From positions 2,615,001 to 2,679,000 of the forward strand of contig NZ_CP077097.1 in assembly GCF_014269225.2 (NCBI RefSeq): a stretch of DNA of 64,000 bases, written 5' to 3'. The notes below the pieces were generated by a model. It had not been told where the DNA came from and did no database searches. It saw only the letters and a list, made by a program, of their open reading frames with translations. Position numbers and translations under genes: made by a program. Shown piece after piece: positions 37,287-46,826 of the stretch. The DNA comes from Pseudomonas anuradhapurensis. GTDB lineage: Bacteria > Pseudomonadota > Gammaproteobacteria > Pseudomonadales > Pseudomonadaceae. Within the stretch, counting starts at the first letter, position 1; the number at the start of each line of letters is the position of its first letter.

Positions 37287-38237
37287 TCAGGGAATCAACG
37301 CTTGCGCCTGGCTGGCCGGTAGCACGGCCAGTTCGCCAAAGCGCTGCGCCGAGTCGATGTAGCGCAATGCGGATTTGGCGTCCTTCCAGCCCACGTAGCT
37401 CATCAGCGATTTCAGTTCCCAGCCGTTGGCCGTGGCCCAGGTGGCGAAACCACGGCGCAGCGAGTGGCCGGTATACAGCGCCGCCGGCACCTCGGCGCGC
37501 GCCAGCATGCGCCGCAGCAGGCCGACCAGGCTGTTGCTGTTGAGCGCGGCGTCACCCAGGTTGCCCCAGCGGTCCAGCTTGCGGAACACCGGCCCGTGGG
37601 CGATGCCGGCCACCTCCAGCCATTGCAGGTAGGCCGTGACCGGGCACAGCGCCTTCAGCGCCGGCGTGCGGTGCTGCACCCCCAGCGCTTCGCGGTCGCC
37701 CTTGCTGCGCGGGAGGAACAGGGTAATGCCGACACCGGCCTCGGCATGGATGTGCTCGATACGCAGCCGCGCCAGCTCATCGCCACGAAAACCGCGCCAG
37801 AAGCCCAGCAACAGCAAGGCCGCATCGCGACGGGCGCGGCGCAGGGCGGCCAGGTCATGCCGTTGCCGGGCCTGGCGGGCTTCTTCTTCGAAACATGCTA
37901 CGGCGCTTTGCAGGTGCTGCAGCAACAACGGCGCGGCCTGCTTCGGCGGTGTCGGGTGCAAGGTGCGGATACCGCGCAGCACCTGGCGCACCAACGGTGC
38001 CTTGGTCGGGTCGGGGAAACCTTGCGCAACGTGCCATTGGCTGAGCGCAGCCAGGCGCTGGCGCAAGGTGCTGACGGCATGCAGGTCGGCATGCTCGGCC
38101 AGGTAGCGGGCAATGCTCTCGGCCGTGGCCGGGAGAAAGCCACCCCAGTGGGTTTCGAAATGCGCGATGGCGGCCTGGTAGCTGCGCCGGGTGTTGTCAC
38201 GCGTGGCGGCACGCAGGTAGCGCTCGATGTCGGTCAT
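37287..38237 (-). CDS. Tyrosine recombinase (phage-integrase family)
   Basis: Site-specific recombinase of 316 residues; ATG 38237 (MTDIERYLRA) preferred. The N-terminal SAM-like DNA-binding domain covers about residues 1-95 (RRSYQAAIAHFETHW, VSTLRQRLAALSQWH). The catalytic set is complete: R151 (RGFRGDELARL), K179, H258 and R261 (GHSLRRGFATW), W284 and nucleophile Y293 (ALRYIDSA). It differs from XerC/XerD in sequence and size of the inserts. No phage, cassette or att repeat is seen around it, so it appears to be a resident chromosomal enzyme or the relic of a lost element. Confidence 0.85.
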   Translation of the reverse strand: MTDIERYLRAATRDNTRRSYQAAIAHFETHWGGFLPATAESIARYLAEHADLHAVSTLRQRLAALSQWHVAQGFPDPTKAPLVRQVLRGIRTLHPTPPKQAAPLLLQHLQSAVACFEEEARQARQRHDLAALRRARRDAALLLLGFWRGFRGDELARLRIEHIHAEAGVGITLFLPRSKGDREALGVQHRTPALKALCPVTAYLQWLEVAGIAHGPVFRKLDRWGNLGDAALNSNSLVGLLRRMLARAEVPAALYTGHSLRRGFATWATANGWELKSLMSYVGWKDAKSALRYIDSAQRFGELAVLPASQAQALIP

Positions 38238-38312
38238 GGTGCGGTGTCGATGGGCAATGAGCACACAATAAACCGAAAATGGTTTGGCTGTCCTGCGCTG
38301 TGGGCACCCGGG

Positions 38313-40637
38313 TCAGACGCAAGCCTTGGCCTGGAGGCCGTTGAACGGCGCATAGTCACGCAGTTGCGCCGGCGACAGTGGCCGACTGAAGTGGTAGCCC
38401 TGGGCGATATCGCAGCCGGCGAGTTTCAGGCATACCACCTGTTCGCGGGTTTCCACGCCCTCGGCTACCACTTCCAGGCCCAGGCGTTTGGCCAAAATGA
38501 TGGTGGAGGACACGATCGGGCTGTCGTCATGGCTGTTGGACAATGCTGCGACCAGCGAGCGGTCGATCTTCAGCTTGCTCAGCGGCAACGTGTGCAGGTG
38601 GGCAAAGCCAGCGTAACCACGGCCGAAGTCGTCCAGGCTGATACCCAGGCCGGCACCGCGCAAGCTGTGTAGCTGCGCCACTGACGTGCCTTCGGGATCA
38701 AGAATCGCGGTTTCAGTGATTTCCAGCTCCAGCCGCTGTGGCTCGATACCGTGCTGTTGCAGTTTGGCCAACAACTGCGCCGCGAACCCCGGCTGACGCA
38801 GTTGCAGGGCAGATACGTTCACCGCCAGCCGCGTCTCACGGCCCTGGCTGGCCCACGCTGCCAACGCCTCGCAGGCCAGGCGCAGCACCTCCCAGCCCAG
38901 CTCGACGATGAAGCCGCTGCGCTCGGCAAGGCCGATGAAGCGGTCCGGGTAGAGCAGGCCGAATTCGGGATGGTCCCAGCGTACCAAGGCTTCATAGCCC
39001 AGCACCTGCTGGGTGTCGAGACGAATCTGCGGCTGGTAGTGAAGCACGAACTGGCGTTCGGCCAGGGCGCTGCCGAAGGCCTGTTCGAGGGTGAAGGCCT
39101 GGATATCGGCCAGGTTCAGCGACGGGTCGAAGAAACGGTACTGGGCACGCCCGGCCTGCTTGGCCGAATACATCGCGGCATCGGCGCTGCGGATCAGGCT
39201 GTCGATGTCCTGGCCATCGCGCGGGCAAATGCTCACGCCTACGCTGGGGCTGGTGTTGACCTCCTGGCCGTCCAGGGCGTAGGTGGCCGAAAGTTTCTGC
39301 ACCAGTTGGCGGACCCAGGCATTGATCTGTTCCTCGCTGCGCTCACCCGCCAGCAACACCACGAACTCGTCGCCACCAAAGCGCGAAGCCTCGTCGCCGG
39401 GCGCCAGCAGGCGCTGGATACGCCCGGCCACGGCCTGCAACAGCAGGTCGCCGACCTTGTGCCCCAGCGAATCGTTGATCGATTTGAAGCGGTCCATGTC
39501 GATGAACAGAATTGCCATCAGGCGCCGTTTGCCGCGCTGGCGGGTCAGTGCCTGGCCGGCCACTTCGACGAACTGGCGGCGGTTGTGCAGGCCGCTGAGG
39601 TGGTCGGTGGCAGCGGCGTGGCTGCTGCGCCGGTGTTCCTCCTCAAGGCGCTCGATCAGTTGCTGGTTGACCTGCTGAGCCTGCTCCAGCGCACTGAACG
39701 CCTCCTGGCGTTTGCGCAACAGGCGCAAGGTCCACAGCAGGCTGGCGAGGATCATCAGGGTCATGCCCAGGGTCAGCCAGAATTGCCGGGTGTTGGCCAG
39801 TGCAGCAGGTGCCAGGACCTCGTCCTGCCGCTGGCTGACCACCACGCTGAAGCCGCGCTCGGGTAGGCGCCGGTACAGGCTCTGGTAGGGGACGCCGGCC
39901 GCGTACTGCGTCAGCTTGCCCGCTTCATTGGCGTTGCCGGGCAGCACAGGCTGCAGCGCAGCAGTGGCCACAGCCATGCCGCGGGCGTCAATGCGCAAGC
40001 GTTCCAGGCCATCTTCCTGCAGCAACCGCACCAGCCCGCTGCTGCCCAGGTCGATGTGCTGCAGCAGCACCGCCAGGTAGCCGATATCCAGCTGCACCAC
40101 CAGGATGCTGGCAAGGTCGTGGCCGGGCGGATCGGTCAGCGGCAGCAGAAAGGCTAGCTGCCGGTCGGGCAGGGTAGCCGGCTGGCTGGGGGGGTGCAGG
40201 CTGGCCAGGAAGGGCCTGAAACCATAGCGCGACACGTGCCGTTGCAGCTCCTGCAGCCAGGCTTCGGGCAACTCGGCAGCCACCTCGGCATGGCTGGCCG
40301 ACAGTAGCCGGCCCTGCCGGTCGTACAGGCTCATGCGCTTGAGCAGCGGGTCTTCGGCAAGCAGCTTCGGCAGGCTGACATTGCCCTGGCGCAGGGCCTC
40401 CAGGTCATCCTGGGTAACCCGGCCCAGCGCCTGTGCGCGGTCGACCAGCTGACGCAGGCTTTCGCCGACCAGGCTGGCCAGGTTCTGGTGTTCGGCAGCC
40501 TTGGCCGCCAGCGCATCCTGCCTTGCAGTAGCCCTTTGCGACACGTGCAGCCCCCAGAGGAACGCCAGGGTCGCTGCACACAGCATCAGGATCAGCAGGC
40601 GGAGAAGGCTGGCGGATGAAAGCGAACGGCGAATCAC
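38313..40637 (-). CDS. GGDEF-EAL cyclic-di-GMP protein with periplasmic sensor
   Basis: Protein of 774 residues. A first membrane helix (LLRLLILMLCAATLAFLWG), a periplasmic sensor region of about 250 residues and a second helix (FWLTLGMTLMILASLLWTL) precede a cytoplasmic GGDEF domain with intact SRFGGDEFVVLL near residue 420 and an EAL domain starting LGYEALVRWDHP near 549. Both catalytic signatures are kept (also ELEITETAI and LDDFGRGYAGFAHL), so it may make or break c-di-GMP. The start is a GTG; no strong ribosome site is seen. Confidence 0.9.
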   Translation of the reverse strand: MIRRSLSSASLLRLLILMLCAATLAFLWGLHVSQRATARQDALAAKAAEHQNLASLVGESLRQLVDRAQALGRVTQDDLEALRQGNVSLPKLLAEDPLLKRMSLYDRQGRLLSASHAEVAAELPEAWLQELQRHVSRYGFRPFLASLHPPSQPATLPDRQLAFLLPLTDPPGHDLASILVVQLDIGYLAVLLQHIDLGSSGLVRLLQEDGLERLRIDARGMAVATAALQPVLPGNANEAGKLTQYAAGVPYQSLYRRLPERGFSVVVSQRQDEVLAPAALANTRQFWLTLGMTLMILASLLWTLRLLRKRQEAFSALEQAQQVNQQLIERLEEEHRRSSHAAATDHLSGLHNRRQFVEVAGQALTRQRGKRRLMAILFIDMDRFKSINDSLGHKVGDLLLQAVAGRIQRLLAPGDEASRFGGDEFVVLLAGERSEEQINAWVRQLVQKLSATYALDGQEVNTSPSVGVSICPRDGQDIDSLIRSADAAMYSAKQAGRAQYRFFDPSLNLADIQAFTLEQAFGSALAERQFVLHYQPQIRLDTQQVLGYEALVRWDHPEFGLLYPDRFIGLAERSGFIVELGWEVLRLACEALAAWASQGRETRLAVNVSALQLRQPGFAAQLLAKLQQHGIEPQRLELEITETAILDPEGTSVAQLHSLRGAGLGISLDDFGRGYAGFAHLHTLPLSKLKIDRSLVAALSNSHDDSPIVSSTIILAKRLGLEVVAEGVETREQVVCLKLAGCDIAQGYHFSRPLSPAQLRDYAPFNGLQAKACV

Positions 40638-41005
40638 TGCTGGTAGTTCCCGACCCTGGGTAATGGTCGAAAAATACGACAGTAAGATGACATCCTCATG
40701 ACTGATGGCTAATTGCCTTTAAGGATTTCCCTGGTGCGAAGGCCACAAACGACCTGGCGACAGGCTGCTCCTCCAAGCCCCGTCTGCCTGGGAACCAACT
40801 ACCCAACACCGACCTGCTTTGGTGCGCCTGCGCCTCAAATAAAGTCATCGGGCACACTTTCACTTCGTATTTTTTGCACTTAACTGTTCAGCATGCACAT
40901 AGGCGGTAGTGCCAGGCGCCCGTTCCGAGCGGCTTCTCCCACTGGGTGAAAAGCGGCCTGTATCTTGCTCTCCCTGCTCCCGACTACAACCTGGAGCCCC
41001 GTGCA
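40638..41005. other. 368-bp divergent promoter region
   Basis: Lies between the GGDEF-EAL gene and codB, so it must hold two promoters. I see no coding frame with gene-like codon use, no REP element and no recognisable riboswitch. An A/T-rich stretch at about 40845-40890 (ATAAAGTCATC, TCGTATTTTTTGC) is the best promoter candidate for codB. CTGGAG at about 40991 is the probable codB ribosome site. Confidence 0.4.
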
Positions 41006-42271
41006 ATGAGCTCATCCAGCGAATTCCCGCTCAGCGAAGCCCCGCAGTCCGCCCGCAAGGGCTTGCTGCCGATCGCGATGGTCCTGTTCAGCTTCACCTT
41101 CTTTACCGGCACGATGTTCGCCGGCGGCAAGCTGGGCATGGCCTTCAATTTTGTCGACATGCTATGGGTGGCGGCCATCGGCAACAGCCTGCTGGCCCTG
41201 TATGCCGCAGCACTCGCGTTCATCGCCGCGCGCAGCGGGCTGAACACCGTGTTGATGGGGCGCTTCTGTTTCGGTGAAGCGGGTAGCCGGCTCTCCGATT
41301 TCCTGCTGGGTTTCGCCGAACTGGGCTGGTACGCCTGGGGCACGGCCACGGTGGCCATCGTGCTGGTCAGGCTGCTGGGGCTGGCGGAAGGCTTAGGCAT
41401 GCCGTTGATGGTGCTGTTTGGCCTGGGCTTCAGCCTCACGGCCATCATCGGCTTCAAGGGCCTGGATGTACTGTCGCGGGTATCGGTGCCGCTGATGTTC
41501 GGCCTGCTGGTGGTATCGATGTACATCGCTACCCGCGATGCCGGGGGGCTTGCCGGCCTGGCCGCGGTGGTGCCGCATGAGGCCATGACCTTTTCAGCAG
41601 CGGTAACCATGGTCTTCGGTACCTTCGCCAGTGGTGCCACCCAGGCGACCAATTGGACCCGGCTGGCCCGTAGCGGCCGGGTGGCGGTCATTGCCAGCGT
41701 GGTCGCATTCCTGCTCGGCAACGGCCTGATGGTAGTGGCCGGGGCCTGGTGCGCGATGGTCTACCAGCAGGCCGATATCGTCGAGGTAATGGTGCTGCAA
41801 GGGCTGTCGTTCGCGGCGGTGGTCATGCTCTGCCTGAACCTGTGGACGATCCAGGGGCCGACCATCTACAACGTGTCGGCGGCTGCCTGCCACCTGCTGC
41901 GCAGCGAGCGCCGGCGTACCGCAACGCTGGTGGCCGCCGGCGTCGGGATTGTGCTGGCGATCGGCGGCATGTACGAATTGCTGATCCCGTTCCTGGTGCT
42001 GCTGGGCTCGATCATTCCGCCACTGGGTGGGGTGATCATGGCCGATTTCTGGTACCGCCACCGCGGCAGGTTCCCGGCCCTCGGCACGGCACGCCTGCCA
42101 CGCTACAACCTGACCGGGCTGTCTGCCTATGCCGTGGGCGCGGTGCTGGCCTGCGCCTCGCCGTGGATCGCCCCGCTGGTAGGCATCGGCGCTTCGGCAC
42201 TGTGCTACATCGCCTTCGTCGAACTGGCTGCTCGGCGCCGCGCGCCAGGCCAGGCAGGCGTCGAGCCGTGA
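41006..42271 (+). CDS. codB: Cytosine permease, NCS1 family
   Basis: Inner-membrane carrier of 421 residues, about 12 membrane segments. NCS1 features: FTFFTGTMFAGGKLGMAFNF near helix 1, GFAELGWYAWGTATVAIV, FASGATQATNWTRLAR and PLGGVIMADFW. The cargo is inferred as cytosine because codA follows two genes on. The stop codon overlaps the GTG start of the PucR regulator (GTGA), so the regulator is translationally coupled to the permease. Confidence 0.9.
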   Translation: MSSSSEFPLSEAPQSARKGLLPIAMVLFSFTFFTGTMFAGGKLGMAFNFVDMLWVAAIGNSLLALYAAALAFIAARSGLNTVLMGRFCFGEAGSRLSDFLLGFAELGWYAWGTATVAIVLVRLLGLAEGLGMPLMVLFGLGFSLTAIIGFKGLDVLSRVSVPLMFGLLVVSMYIATRDAGGLAGLAAVVPHEAMTFSAAVTMVFGTFASGATQATNWTRLARSGRVAVIASVVAFLLGNGLMVVAGAWCAMVYQQADIVEVMVLQGLSFAAVVMLCLNLWTIQGPTIYNVSAAACHLLRSERRRTATLVAAGVGIVLAIGGMYELLIPFLVLLGSIIPPLGGVIMADFWYRHRGRFPALGTARLPRYNLTGLSAYAVGAVLACASPWIAPLVGIGASALCYIAFVELAARRRAPGQAGVEP

Positions 42272-43485
42272 GCCTGGCGCTGGAGGAGATCCTGCAGTTG
42301 CCCGGCCTGCACCAACTGAGCGTGCGGGCCGGGGCGCGCAGCCTGCACCGCCGGGTGCGTTGGCCGTACGTGGCAGAAAACGAAGGCATCGCCGAATGGG
42401 TGATGGGCGGCGAACTGGTGTTCGTCACCGGTATAAACCACCCACGCGGTGAGGCCAACCTGCTGAGCCTGATAGAGGATGGCGATGCTGTGGGTATTGC
42501 CGGCATGGTCATTCTCACCGGCGACAGTTTCATCCAGGTCATCCCGCCAGCGGTCATCGCCCGTGCCGAACAGTTGGGCCTGCCGCTGATCGAGCAACCG
42601 TATGCGCTGAAGATGGTGGTGGTGACCCACCTGATCGGCACGGCGCTGGTGCAGACCAGCCAGGCGCGCCGCTCGCGCAATGACATACTGGGCCAGCTGC
42701 TCACCGGCGACTACCCGAGCCTGGCGATTGCCCGGCAACGGGCAGCGCACCTGCGATTGGCCCTGGATGAGCCGCGGCGCCTGCTGGCCTTGCGCCTGTC
42801 AGGTGTGGATGAGGTGTTCGAGCGCCACGGCCTGGTACTGGGTGAACGTGCCTGGCAGGCTATCCGCCAGGCCCTGGAAGACCAGCTCGAAGCCTGGTGC
42901 CGGCAACATCCGGGCAGTGTCACCGCGCAGTTGCCCGGCGACCTGTTCGTGGTGCTGCTGGCCGACAGCCGCGACCTGCCCGAGGTACTGGCTACTCTCT
43001 ACCGGCAGTTGCAGGCGGCGACCGGCGAACTGCAGCTGTACATGGGCCTGTCGGCCCTGGCCGACGATTGCGCGCACTACCGCCAGGCCCTCAACGAGGC
43101 GCGCCAGGCGCTGGATGTAGCGCGGCACTTGCGTCCGGCCAACGGCTACTGCAACTTCAGCGAACTGGGTGTTCTACGCCTGCTACAAGGCATTTTCGAC
43201 CGCTCGCTGATCGACGATTTCGTCAGCCGCACCCTCGGCCCGCTGATCAGCCCCGGGCGCAAACGTGCCCATGCGCTGGTGCACACCCTGGACGCCCTGC
43301 TCATGGAAAATGGCAACGGTTTCAAGGCCGCACAGCGCCTGGGGCTGCACCGCAACACCGTCAACCAGCGCATCCTGCGCATCGAACAACTTAGCGGGCA
43401 GTCTCTCGACGACCCGCTTTTTCGCATGAATGCTTCCGTCGCCCTGTTGATATGGCGCATGAGCGAAGACCACGGCAAGGAGTAA
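42268..43485 (+). CDS. PucR-family transcriptional regulator
   Basis: Regulator of 405 residues starting at a GTG that overlaps the codB stop. The N-terminal PucR domain begins [20 protein letters not shown], with [12 protein letters not shown] and [13 protein letters not shown]. The C-terminal helix-turn-helix is [20 protein letters not shown] near residue 350. PucR proteins usually control purine or nucleobase catabolism. Embedded between codB and codA, it should sense cytosine or a breakdown product. codA starts 4 bp after its stop. Confidence 0.9.
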   Translation: MSLALEEILQLPGLHQLSVRAGARSLHRRVRWPYVAENEGIAEWVMGGELVFVTGINHPRGEANLLSLIEDGDAVGIAGMVILTGDSFIQVIPPAVIARAEQLGLPLIEQPYALKMVVVTHLIGTALVQTSQARRSRNDILGQLLTGDYPSLAIARQRAAHLRLALDEPRRLLALRLSGVDEVFERHGLVLGERAWQAIRQALEDQLEAWCRQHPGSVTAQLPGDLFVVLLADSRDLPEVLATLYRQLQAATGELQLYMGLSALADDCAHYRQALNEARQALDVARHLRPANGYCNFSELGVLRLLQGIFDRSLIDDFVSRTLGPLISPGRKRAHALVHTLDALLMENGNGFKAAQRLGLHRNTVNQRILRIEQLSGQSLDDPLFRMNASVALLIWRMSEDHGKE

Positions 43486-43489
43486 CAAG

Positions 43490-44731
43490 ATGAACGTTAT
43501 CAACGCACGCCTGCGCGGCAAGCCCGGATTGTTCCGCATCGAACTGGACGGCGAGCGCATTGCCGCCATCTTCGCCCAGGCCAAGGTGGTGACGCCCGGC
43601 AATGTGGGCGACCTGGATGCGCGGCAAAACCTGGTGATAGCACCTTTCGTCGAACCGCACATTCACCTCGATGCCACGCTGACCGCCGGCGAGCCGCAGT
43701 GGAACATGAGCGGTACCCTGTTCGAAGGCATCGAGCGCTGGGCCGAGCGCAAGCAGATCACCACCCACGACGACATCAAGACCCGTGCGAAGAAGACCAT
43801 CGACATGCTGGTGGAGCATGGCATCCAGCATGTCCGCACCCACGTCGATGTTACCGACCCGACCCTTACCGCGCTCAAGGCCATGGTCGAGGTGCGTGAC
43901 GAAGTGCGTCACCTGGTCGACCTGCAGATCGTTGCGTTCCCCCAGGAGGGCATCGAGTCGTATGCCAACGGCCGGGCGCTGATGAGCGAAGCGGTGGCCA
44001 TCGGCGCCGATGTGGTTGGTGGTATTCCGCATTTCGAGAACACCCGCGACCAGGGCGTGTCGTCGGTGAAGTTCCTGATGGACCTGGCCGAACGTACCGG
44101 CTGCCTGGTGGACGTGCACTGCGACGAAACCGACGATCCGCAGTCGCGCTTCCTTGAAGTGCTGGCCGAAGAGGCCCGGGTGCGCGGCATGGGGCCGCGG
44201 GTTACCGCCAGCCACACGGTGGCCATGGGTTCCTACGACAATGCCTACTGCTACAAGCTGTTTCGCCTGCTGAAGCTGTCCGGTATCAATTTCGTCTCCT
44301 GCCCGACCGAGAGCATTCACCTGCAAGGGCGTTTCGACAACTACCCGAAACGCCGTGGCGTCACCCGCGTGGCCGAGATCGATCGCGCCGGGATGAACGT
44401 GTGCTTTGGCCAGGACTCCATCGTCGACCCTTGGTACCCGTTGGGCAACGGCAACATCCTGCGCATTCTCGAGGCCGGCCTGCACATCTGCCACATGCTC
44501 GGTTATGAAGACCTGCAGCGCTGCCTGGACCTGATCACCGACAATAGCGCCCGAACCTTGAACCTGGGGGAGGGCTACGGTATCGAGGCAGGGCGACCGG
44601 CGAACCTGCTACTGCTGTCGGCAGCGGATGATTACGAAATGGTACGCAGCCAGGGGCATGCGCTGGTGTCGGTGCGGCACGGCAAGGTGCTGATGCAGCG
44701 CACACCAGCGCAAGTTCAGCGCTTTACCTGA
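43490..44731 (+). CDS. codA: Cytosine deaminase
   Basis: Amidohydrolase of 413 residues that converts cytosine to uracil and ammonia. Metal ligands are recognisable: [10 protein letters not shown] (first HxH), [17 protein letters not shown] and [14 protein letters not shown] (the late aspartate). These match the CodA family closely. AAGGAG precedes the ATG. It is the last gene of codB-pucR-codA and converges on the cyclodeaminase gene with only 12 bp between stop codons. Confidence 0.95.
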   Translation: MNVINARLRGKPGLFRIELDGERIAAIFAQAKVVTPGNVGDLDARQNLVIAPFVEPHIHLDATLTAGEPQWNMSGTLFEGIERWAERKQITTHDDIKTRAKKTIDMLVEHGIQHVRTHVDVTDPTLTALKAMVEVRDEVRHLVDLQIVAFPQEGIESYANGRALMSEAVAIGADVVGGIPHFENTRDQGVSSVKFLMDLAERTGCLVDVHCDETDDPQSRFLEVLAEEARVRGMGPRVTASHTVAMGSYDNAYCYKLFRLLKLSGINFVSCPTESIHLQGRFDNYPKRRGVTRVAEIDRAGMNVCFGQDSIVDPWYPLGNGNILRILEAGLHICHMLGYEDLQRCLDLITDNSARTLNLGEGYGIEAGRPANLLLLSAADDYEMVRSQGHALVSVRHGKVLMQRTPAQVQRFT

Positions 44732-44743
44732 AACGGCGTGGCC

Positions 44744-45691
44744 TCAGGCGGTCATCGCCGCCAGCGCGCAGCTCGAGATCTGGGCGTCCTGCACCGCCAC
44801 ACCGGTCAGGTCCGCCAGGGTAATCTGGTCAGCGTGCTGCCGCCCAGGGGCGCCGCTGGCGAGCAAGGTACCCAGCTCGATCAGTTGCGTCGTGTCGATC
44901 TGGCCGCTGCGCAAGGCGTGGGCAACTTCGCCGTACTGGCTGCACTGGGCGACCGAGTCGACGACGATGCGTTCTGCCCTGGCCACCAGCGCCGGGTCCA
45001 GCTCCTGCTTGCCTGGCCCGTCGGCACCCACAGCGGTAATGTGCGTGCCGGGCCGGACCCACTCGCTGAACAACAGCGGCTGGCGCGAAGGGGTGGTGCA
45101 GACAATCAGGTTGGCCGCCGCCGCAACCTCGGCGGCGTCCTGCGTGGTGCGCACCTGATAACCCAGTGCGCGGGCAAACGCACGGTAGGCAGCCAGCCCG
45201 CTGTCCTGCCGCCCCCAGACCACGACCTGACGGCACTCGGTGATGGCGCCCAGCTGTTCAAGCTGCATCCGCGCCTGCATGCCCGTGCCCAGTATGCCGA
45301 TCGCACTGACCCGCGGCGGTGCCAGCAACCGTGCGGCAATACGCCCGGCCAGGGCAGTGCGCATGCCGGTCAGCCAACCCTCGTCATGCAGCAGCGCCAA
45401 CGGCTGCCCGGTGTGCGCAGACAGCACCAGCATCAAGCCATCGTTGCTCGGCAGGCCTGTGCCCGGATTGTCATAGAAGCCGGTGGAGATTTTGACAGTG
45501 AACGTGGCGCTGCCTTCTATATAGGCCGACTTCACGCAGCAGTCGCCGTTCGCCCCTGGGAAACTGAAGCCCTGGATCGGTGGTACCTGTACCTTGCCTG
45601 CGGAGAAGGCGATGAAGCCTTGTTCCAGGCAGTGCAGAGCGAGCTCGGGGTCGAGGCTGGCAATGATCCGGGCCTTGCTAAAGCACCTCAC
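44744..45691 (-). CDS. Ornithine cyclodeaminase/mu-crystallin family (EutC/BhcD-like) NAD(P) enzyme
   Basis: Protein of 315 residues with the fold of ornithine cyclodeaminase, alanine dehydrogenase and iminosuccinate reductase. The GTG at 45691 overlaps the dehydratase stop (GTGA), showing coupling. Motifs: KISTGFYDNPGTGLPSNDG, LLHDEGWLTGMRTALAG and the cofactor loop GILGTGMQARMQLEQL. In EutBC and BhcBD pairs this enzyme acts on the imine made by a PLP dehydratase, and the gene order here is the same. It is not specific enough to name the substrate. Confidence 0.82.
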   Translation of the reverse strand: MRCFSKARIIASLDPELALHCLEQGFIAFSAGKVQVPPIQGFSFPGANGDCCVKSAYIEGSATFTVKISTGFYDNPGTGLPSNDGLMLVLSAHTGQPLALLHDEGWLTGMRTALAGRIAARLLAPPRVSAIGILGTGMQARMQLEQLGAITECRQVVVWGRQDSGLAAYRAFARALGYQVRTTQDAAEVAAAANLIVCTTPSRQPLLFSEWVRPGTHITAVGADGPGKQELDPALVARAERIVVDSVAQCSQYGEVAHALRSGQIDTTQLIELGTLLASGAPGRQHADQITLADLTGVAVQDAQISSCALAAMTA

Positions 45692-46686
45692 TGGACCGCC
45701 CTGAGGAATGCGTCCAGCACGATGTTGCGGCCACACAGGATGACCGCGACGCGCTTGCCGCGGTAACGCTCGGCCAGCTTCTGCATGCCGGCGACGGCGA
45801 CCGCCGCGGCCCCTTCGATGATCCAGCGTTCACTGCTGGCGATCTCGCGCATGGCAACTTTGATTTCGGCTTCGCTGACCAGCACGGTGTCGGTCAGCAA
45901 CGCCTGGCACAGCGGGAAGGTAATGCTGCCAGGCTCGACGCCGCCAGCGGTACCGTCGGACAGCGTGTCGGTGGCATTCACCTCGATGATCTCGCCGGCC
46001 TTGAGCGACTGCTCCAGCGCCGGGTCGTTTTCTGGCCAGCAGCCGATGATATCGGTACCCGGCTTGAGTACCCGCAGGGCTGCAGCAATGCCGGAGATCA
46101 TCCCGCCACCACCAACGGCAACGAACACCGCGTCCAGGTCGGGTGCCTGCTCGAACAGCTCGAAGCCGATGGTGCCTTGCCCGGCAATGACCTGCGGGTC
46201 GTTGTAGGGTGAGACGAATGGCTTGCCCTGGGCCTGGGCCTGCCTGGCAGCCTCCAGTTCGGCGCCCAACGGGTCGGTGGGCAAGCCGATCACCTCTGCG
46301 CCAAGTGCGCGCATGGCCTGTACTTTGTAGGCAGAAGCGCCATTGCTGGTGTACACGGTGACCGGCACCCCAGCTGCTTTACCTGCCAGTGCCAGCGCCT
46401 GGCCGTGGTTGCCGGAAGAAGCGGCAATCACCCCGTGGGTACGCTGGTCCTCCGGCAACAGGCGGATCTTGTTGCTGGCCCCACGAAACTTGAACGAGCC
46501 GGTGTGCTGCAGGTGCTCGCACTTGAGCAGCACCTGGCAGCCGCTGATTGCCGACAGCCGGGCACTGCAAGTCAGCGGTGTGATGCTGACGGCCGGGCGT
46601 AGCGCCACATGGGCATCCTTGATCGCCTGGTACAGCGTGTCGAGGTAAGTGGCATCGACGGGGGGCGAACCTGTGGCGGTGGACAT
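45688..46686 (-). CDS. PLP-dependent threonine/serine/hydroxyaspartate dehydratase (EutB/BhcB-like)
   Basis: Fold-type II PLP enzyme of 332 residues. The PLP lysine is in HTGSFKFRGA; the phosphate-binding glycine loop is VGGGGMISGI; SSGNHGQALA is the usual substrate loop. It lacks the C-terminal ACT-like domains of IlvA, so it is the catabolic/serine-racemase type. ATG 46686 has CAGGAG upstream. Its stop overlaps the cyclodeaminase-family start, and a YheO-like regulator lies 140 bp upstream on the same strand. Hydroxy-aspartate, threonine or serine are possible substrates. Confidence 0.85.
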   Translation of the reverse strand: MSTATGSPPVDATYLDTLYQAIKDAHVALRPAVSITPLTCSARLSAISGCQVLLKCEHLQHTGSFKFRGASNKIRLLPEDQRTHGVIAASSGNHGQALALAGKAAGVPVTVYTSNGASAYKVQAMRALGAEVIGLPTDPLGAELEAARQAQAQGKPFVSPYNDPQVIAGQGTIGFELFEQAPDLDAVFVAVGGGGMISGIAAALRVLKPGTDIIGCWPENDPALEQSLKAGEIIEVNATDTLSDGTAGGVEPGSITFPLCQALLTDTVLVSEAEIKVAMREIASSERWIIEGAAAVAVAGMQKLAERYRGKRVAVILCGRNIVLDAFLRAVQ

Positions 46687-46826
46687 GATTGCACTCCTGA
46701 ACAATCGTAGAAAGTTAGTCCACCATAGACATATTGTCCATTAATGACAAGAGGGTGAGCCCGCCCACCCGCGCCACTGCCTGGCTCGCCAGCGTCATGG
46801 AACGAAAAGCAAGGCGCTGCCTGCGC

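Noticed and set aside
37287..38237. Prophage or integron suggested by the tyrosine recombinase
   Set aside because: No phage structural or replication gene, no gene cassettes, no tRNA and no att-like repeats are found on either side.
40909..41277. Open frame starting upstream of codB
   Set aside because: It overlaps codB in another frame, has arginine/proline-rich shadow composition and no ribosome site.
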